From positions 1 through 64,000 of the forward strand of contig JADLEQ010000034.1 of assembly GCA_020846005.1 (NCBI GenBank): a DNA stretch of 64,000 nucleotides, given 5' to 3'. The DNA comes from Polyangiaceae bacterium (GTDB lineage: Bacteria; Myxococcota_A; Polyangia; Polyangiales; Polyangiaceae). This document shows positions 61,413 to 64,000 of this stretch, one piece after another (the stretch's first letter is position 1; every line of letters begins with the position of its first letter). A model generated the notes under the pieces. It ran no database searches. It was not told the origin of the DNA and worked only from the letters and a program-made list of their open reading frames with translations. Position numbers and translations under genes: made by a program.

Positions 61413-62427
61413 CGCGTACTCCGATCCGGCCGGGCTCGACCGAGACACGGACACCCCGACGCGCGGCGGCCGGGGGCTTCTCCTCGGGGCCGGAGCCGGC
61501 GATCAGCAGGACCACGGCGGTCACCGCGCCGGCGACGCCGACACCCGCTGCGATGTTCGTGTAGAGGGCGTAGCGCTCTCCGTCCTGCTGGATCGGCTCG
61601 AGGCGCTCGGGGCAGAGCTCGGCTCGGCAGGTCGCGCCGAGCTTCGCGTCGGCGTCGTTGCGCTGCGACCAGAACCACCCCGCCGCCGCGAACCCGCCGA
61701 CCCCGACCCCCAGCGCCAGCCAGGGGAGCACGGCCATCGTCGAGTCGTCGGCCGGCGGCGGCTGGACGGGGCCGGGGGCGCGCTCCGCGTCGTCGCCCTC
61801 GGCGGGCTCGTCCTCCGGAGGCTCGTCGTCGTCGTCCGCCAGCTTCGGCGGGGCGACGATCTCGACCTCCTTCTTCTCCCCCTCGGCGATCTCGATCGAC
61901 TGCTCGACCTTGCGCCCGTCACGGAGCCTCGCCACGACGGCGTGCGTGCCCGGATCCACCGGGATCTCGCGGCCGAGCTTCGCCGCGCCGACGTCGACGC
62001 CGTCGAGCTGGACGCGCGCGCGCGCCGCCCGCGCGCCGAGCCGGATCACGAGCTTGGGCAGCTTCTGCTCGAGCGCCTCGCGCGCGCGGGTCATCTGCTC
62101 GGCGTCCTTGCTCCCCTGCTCCGTCGCCTCGTGCTCGGCGATGCGGTAGTCGCCGAGCGCCTCCGTGAAGCGCCCGAGGTTCTCCTTGCAGACGCCGATG
62201 TGGAAGCGCACCTGCGGGGTGAGCTTCACCTTGGCGACCTGCTCGAACTTGGCGAGCGCGGCCGCCCAGTCCCCGGCGGCCTCCAGGCTGAGCGCCTGCG
62301 AGAACAAGGTGCGCGCGCGTGCCAGGTCCTCTGGCGTCTGCGCGTGAACGGCGAGCGGCGCGCCCGCCATCGCGCAGGCGAGCGCGGCGAGCAGCACGAA
62401 GCGGGAGGGGCGTCGGAGCGCGGCCAT
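61402..62427 (-). CDS. Exported TPR protein with PEGA-like domain and C-terminal membrane helices (paralogue)
   Basis: 341 residues. Signal peptide (MAALRRPSRFVLLAALACAMAGAPLAVHAQ), TPR region (about 33-100; TLFSQALSLEAAGDWAAALAKF, RFHIGVCKENLGRFTEALGDY), PEGA-like segment (about 130-190; RVQLDGVDVGAAKLGREIPV, GTHAVVARLRDGRKVEQS), acidic linker, and two hydrophobic segments (VLPWLALGVGVGGFAAAGWF, NIAAGVGVAGAVTAVVLLIAG). Same layout as the protein at 31014-32081, also followed by a Cys-rich lipoprotein gene. Confidence 0.85.
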   Translation of the reverse strand: MAALRRPSRFVLLAALACAMAGAPLAVHAQTPEDLARARTLFSQALSLEAAGDWAAALAKFEQVAKVKLTPQVRFHIGVCKENLGRFTEALGDYRIAEHEATEQGSKDAEQMTRAREALEQKLPKLVIRLGARAARARVQLDGVDVGAAKLGREIPVDPGTHAVVARLRDGRKVEQSIEIAEGEKKEVEIVAPPKLADDDDEPPEDEPAEGDDAERAPGPVQPPPADDSTMAVLPWLALGVGVGGFAAAGWFWSQRNDADAKLGATCRAELCPERLEPIQQDGERYALYTNIAAGVGVAGAVTAVVLLIAGSGPEEKPPAAARRGVRVSVEPGRIGVRGAF

Positions 62428-62490
62428 CGATCGAGCCCACCTATAGCACGCGGCCTCGCCTCGCTGGCACCGGGGCGCGGCGGCCAGGCG

Positions 62491-63312
62491 TCAGCGGCGG
62501 GTCAGGCGCTCCGCCTCCGCCACCATCCGCGAGTAGGCGTCGAACCGCTCGCTCAGCGAGGAAGGCCCGGGGGGCCGCATGGAGGACGGCGTGGCGCCGG
62601 GGGCCGGGGTGTGCGACCGCGGGGCGTTGGCGCGGGCCGTGAACGCCAGCACGCTCGAGGTGCGGCCGCCGCGATCCACGCGGGCGCCCGTCGCGCCAGC
62701 GAGGAGCTCGGCCAGCTCGTCGAGCTGCGCGGCCGGCGTCGCCGCGAGGATGCCGAGCGGCGCGAAGTCGAACGTGCGCGCGTCGATGCGCCCGACCCAA
62801 CCCACGGTCGCGAAGTGGAGGTCCAGCGCCGCGTAGGCGTCGAGCCCCCCCGCCTGCTGCTCGCGGAAGACGCTGAGATCCGCCGCGCTCGGCACGATGG
62901 CGCGGAAGGTCGAGCTCCCCGTGCTGGGCGACCGGAGGCTCTGCGGCATCACGCCGAGCTGCACCTCGCCCCGGACGAGCACGAGCACCGACCGCCACGA
63001 GACGGACATCTCCCGCCCGCGGAGCACGAGCACGAGCGCGTCCTCTCGCAGCTCGAGCGCGACCAGCGGGACGATCTTTCGCTCCGGATCGTGGCCGACC
63101 GCCGGATCCAGCGCGACGGCGCGGAAGCCGGCGTCGCGGAGCCGCGCGGCGAGCAACTCCGCCTGTCCGGCGTCGCCGACGGCCCGCACGACCCCCCAGG
63201 TGTCCGGCTTGAGCTTGGTCCTGAGGTCGTACGCCACCATGCCGGTGATGCCCGCGAGCCGGGCGTAGTCAGAGTCCGCTCCCTCGAACGGCGGGCCGAG
63301 CAGGACGAGCAT
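62491..63312 (-). CDS. Protein of unknown function
   Basis: 273 residues from ATG 63312 (MLVLLGPPFEGADSDYARLAG). Real coding character: mixed residues, a repeated beta-alpha pattern (TGMVAYDLRTKLKPDTWGVV, AGQAELLAARLRDAGFRAVAL) like a ferredoxin-type fold, then VLVLRGREMSVSWRSVLVLVRGE and a C-terminal Pro/Ser segment. No signal peptide. The open frame extends upstream to 63627 through a Pro/Ala repeat, but the extension looks like repeat DNA, so ATG 63312 is preferred. Confidence 0.7.
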   Translation of the reverse strand: MLVLLGPPFEGADSDYARLAGITGMVAYDLRTKLKPDTWGVVRAVGDAGQAELLAARLRDAGFRAVALDPAVGHDPERKIVPLVALELREDALVLVLRGREMSVSWRSVLVLVRGEVQLGVMPQSLRSPSTGSSTFRAIVPSAADLSVFREQQAGGLDAYAALDLHFATVGWVGRIDARTFDFAPLGILAATPAAQLDELAELLAGATGARVDRGGRTSSVLAFTARANAPRSHTPAPGATPSSMRPPGPSSLSERFDAYSRMVAEAERLTRR

Positions 63313-63644
63313 GGGCTCCGGAGACCTCCGCGCGGGAGCGTACCGCCGAGCGCCGCGGCGAGACGAATTCCCGGCGCCGGAGCTCGCGCCCCGCTCGCGC
63401 TCCCGGCGCCGACCAACGCGAGATCGCAGGAAAATCCGCGCGCCGGAGGTGCCCCGCAGAGCGCCGGGCGCCGCCGCCACCGCGCCGGGCTCGGCCACCA
63501 CCGCGCCGGGCTCGGCCACCACCGCGGCGGGCGCCGCCGCCACCGCGGCGGGCGCCGCTCGGGCCGGTACGTCCAGAAAACGGGCTCGCGCCGGGCGGTG
63601 AGATCGTGGTAGCGTGGGCGCCACCACCCCTTCGAGGCGGCGAG
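63313..63644. other. 332-base divergent intergenic region containing a tandem repeat
   Basis: It separates two divergent genes and should hold both promoters. No supported gene. It contains a five-copy 21-base repeat listed separately. Other open frames here are compositionally Arg/Gly or Ala-rich. Confidence 0.5.
63461..63565. repeat. 21-base tandem repeat, five units, between divergent genes
   Basis: Five 21-base units (63461-63481, 63482-63502, 63503-63523, 63524-63544, 63545-63565). Units 2 and 3 are identical; the others differ at a few positions. On the minus strand it could encode Ala/Pro/Val heptads as an N-terminal extension of the 62491 gene, but the position upstream of two starts makes a non-coding, slippage-prone spacer more likely. 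Confidence 0.8.
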
Positions 63645-63872
63645 ATGGACAGCATCAACTGGGCTCCGTTCGTAAAGGCGCTGATCGCGACGATCGTCTA
63701 CTCCGTCATGGGGATCGTGATGTTCGCGGCGAGCTTCCTGGTGATCCGCCTGGTCACCCCGTTCTCGCTGCGGAAGGAGATCGAGGAGGACCAGAACAGC
63801 GCCCTGGCCATCCTCATCGGCTCCGTCATCTTGGGGCTGAGCATCATCATCGCCGCGGCGGTCGGCGGCTGA
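63645..63872 (+). CDS. DUF350 small membrane protein
   Basis: 75 residues from ATG 63645 with two membrane helices (KALIATIVYSVMGIVMFAAS and SALAILIGSVILGLSIIIAA) joined by LVIRLVTPFSLRKEIEEDQN. This matches the DUF350 pattern (paired hairpin, conserved charged loop with E-E-D-N). Such proteins often sit next to membrane-linked spermidine-synthase-like genes; a partial frame follows here. Function unknown. Confidence 0.85.
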   Translation: MDSINWAPFVKALIATIVYSVMGIVMFAASFLVIRLVTPFSLRKEIEEDQNSALAILIGSVILGLSIIIAAAVGG

Positions 63873-63945
63873 CGCTCGAGCGATCGGGCCGCTCCGTGCT
63901 GGAGCGGCGCTGGTCCACCGCCTCCGAGCCCGCCCCGGCGACGGC

Positions 63946-64000
63946 GTGAACGCGAACGAGCGACCCGCTTCCACGGCGCCGATCCCGCCCCCCGGCTGGC
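63946..64000 (+). CDS. Possible start of a gene running off the right edge
   Basis: GTG 63946 opens a frame (VNANERPASTAPIPPPGW) that runs to the window end. It follows the DUF350 stop by about 70 bases on the same strand. Only 18 codons are visible, so the product cannot be identified. Confidence 0.3.
   Translation, partial: MNANERPASTAPIPPPGW

Overview
The window is very GC-rich, gene-dense DNA that reads as a chromosomal segment of a myxobacterium (phylum Myxococcota, probably a Polyangia/Sorangium-type lineage). The signs are: a secreted protein ending in a MYXO-CTERM sorting tail (Cys motif, short hydrophobic stretch, Arg cluster); lipoproteins with long Gly/Ser/Ala/Thr spacers and Cys-rich repeats; an FHA-linked sigma-54 activator; heavy use of GTG starts; and many 4-base ATGA/GTGA gene overlaps. 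I saw no phage, insertion sequence, CRISPR array, rRNA or tRNA. This is core and lineage-specific chromosome, not a mobile island.

Layout. 1-4.3 kb: a minus-strand set of large unrecognised secreted proteins that looks broken, with two in-frame TAG codons and one frameshift. 4.4-11 kb: regulators and signalling (FHA/sigma-54 activator, MerR-TPR protein, FHA-CpaF-like protein lacking its Walker lysine), a nitrilase-family amidase and two small conserved proteins. 11-17.7 kb: a minus-strand housekeeping operon yceD-rpmF-fabH-fabG-acpP-fabF-nrdR-ribD-def, without the plsX and fabD that often sit in such clusters. 17.8-25.5 kb: plus-strand membrane protein, a domain-swapped aconitase-family enzyme coupled to an FKBP isomerase, two small proteins and an HtrA-type lipoprotein protease; then an ECF sigma factor, anti-sigma factor and secreted protein, all coupled by 4-base overlaps. 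25.5-32 kb: a two-gene histidine-kinase module in which the upstream receiver/GAF/PAS/PAS protein has a phospho-acceptor helix but no ATPase domain, then a TPR/PEGA-like protein paired with a giant Cys-rich lipoprotein.

32-45.6 kb: a TonB-like proline-rich membrane protein coupled to selenocysteine synthase SelA (apparently a CTG start); a minus-strand operon (lipoprotein, RsgA, DUF2723 membrane protein, fused alpha-beta 2-oxoacid dehydrogenase E1); a plus-strand operon PlsB-murein endopeptidase-DNA methyltransferase. 45.6-55.6 kb: oxidative pentose-phosphate genes (gnd, then zwf-opcA-pgl), an alpha/beta hydrolase, a PaaK-like adenylating enzyme, a Gly/Ser-repeat lipoprotein and a CoA-transferase pair. 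55.6-64 kb: a cell-surface LTD/Cys-rich/MYXO-CTERM protein, a Tat-type lipoprotein flavin oxidoreductase, a second TPR/PEGA-like plus Cys-rich lipoprotein pair, an unknown protein and a DUF350 membrane protein.

Themes: complete fatty-acid elongation genes together with PlsB acyl transfer; the oxidative pentose-phosphate branch with the OpcA activator; and a rich envelope repertoire. The most unusual items are the pseudo-ATPase FHA-CpaF protein, the kinase split across two overlapping genes, the swapped aconitase-family fusion, the repeated TPR/PEGA-Cys-rich gene pair, and the decaying locus at the left edge.
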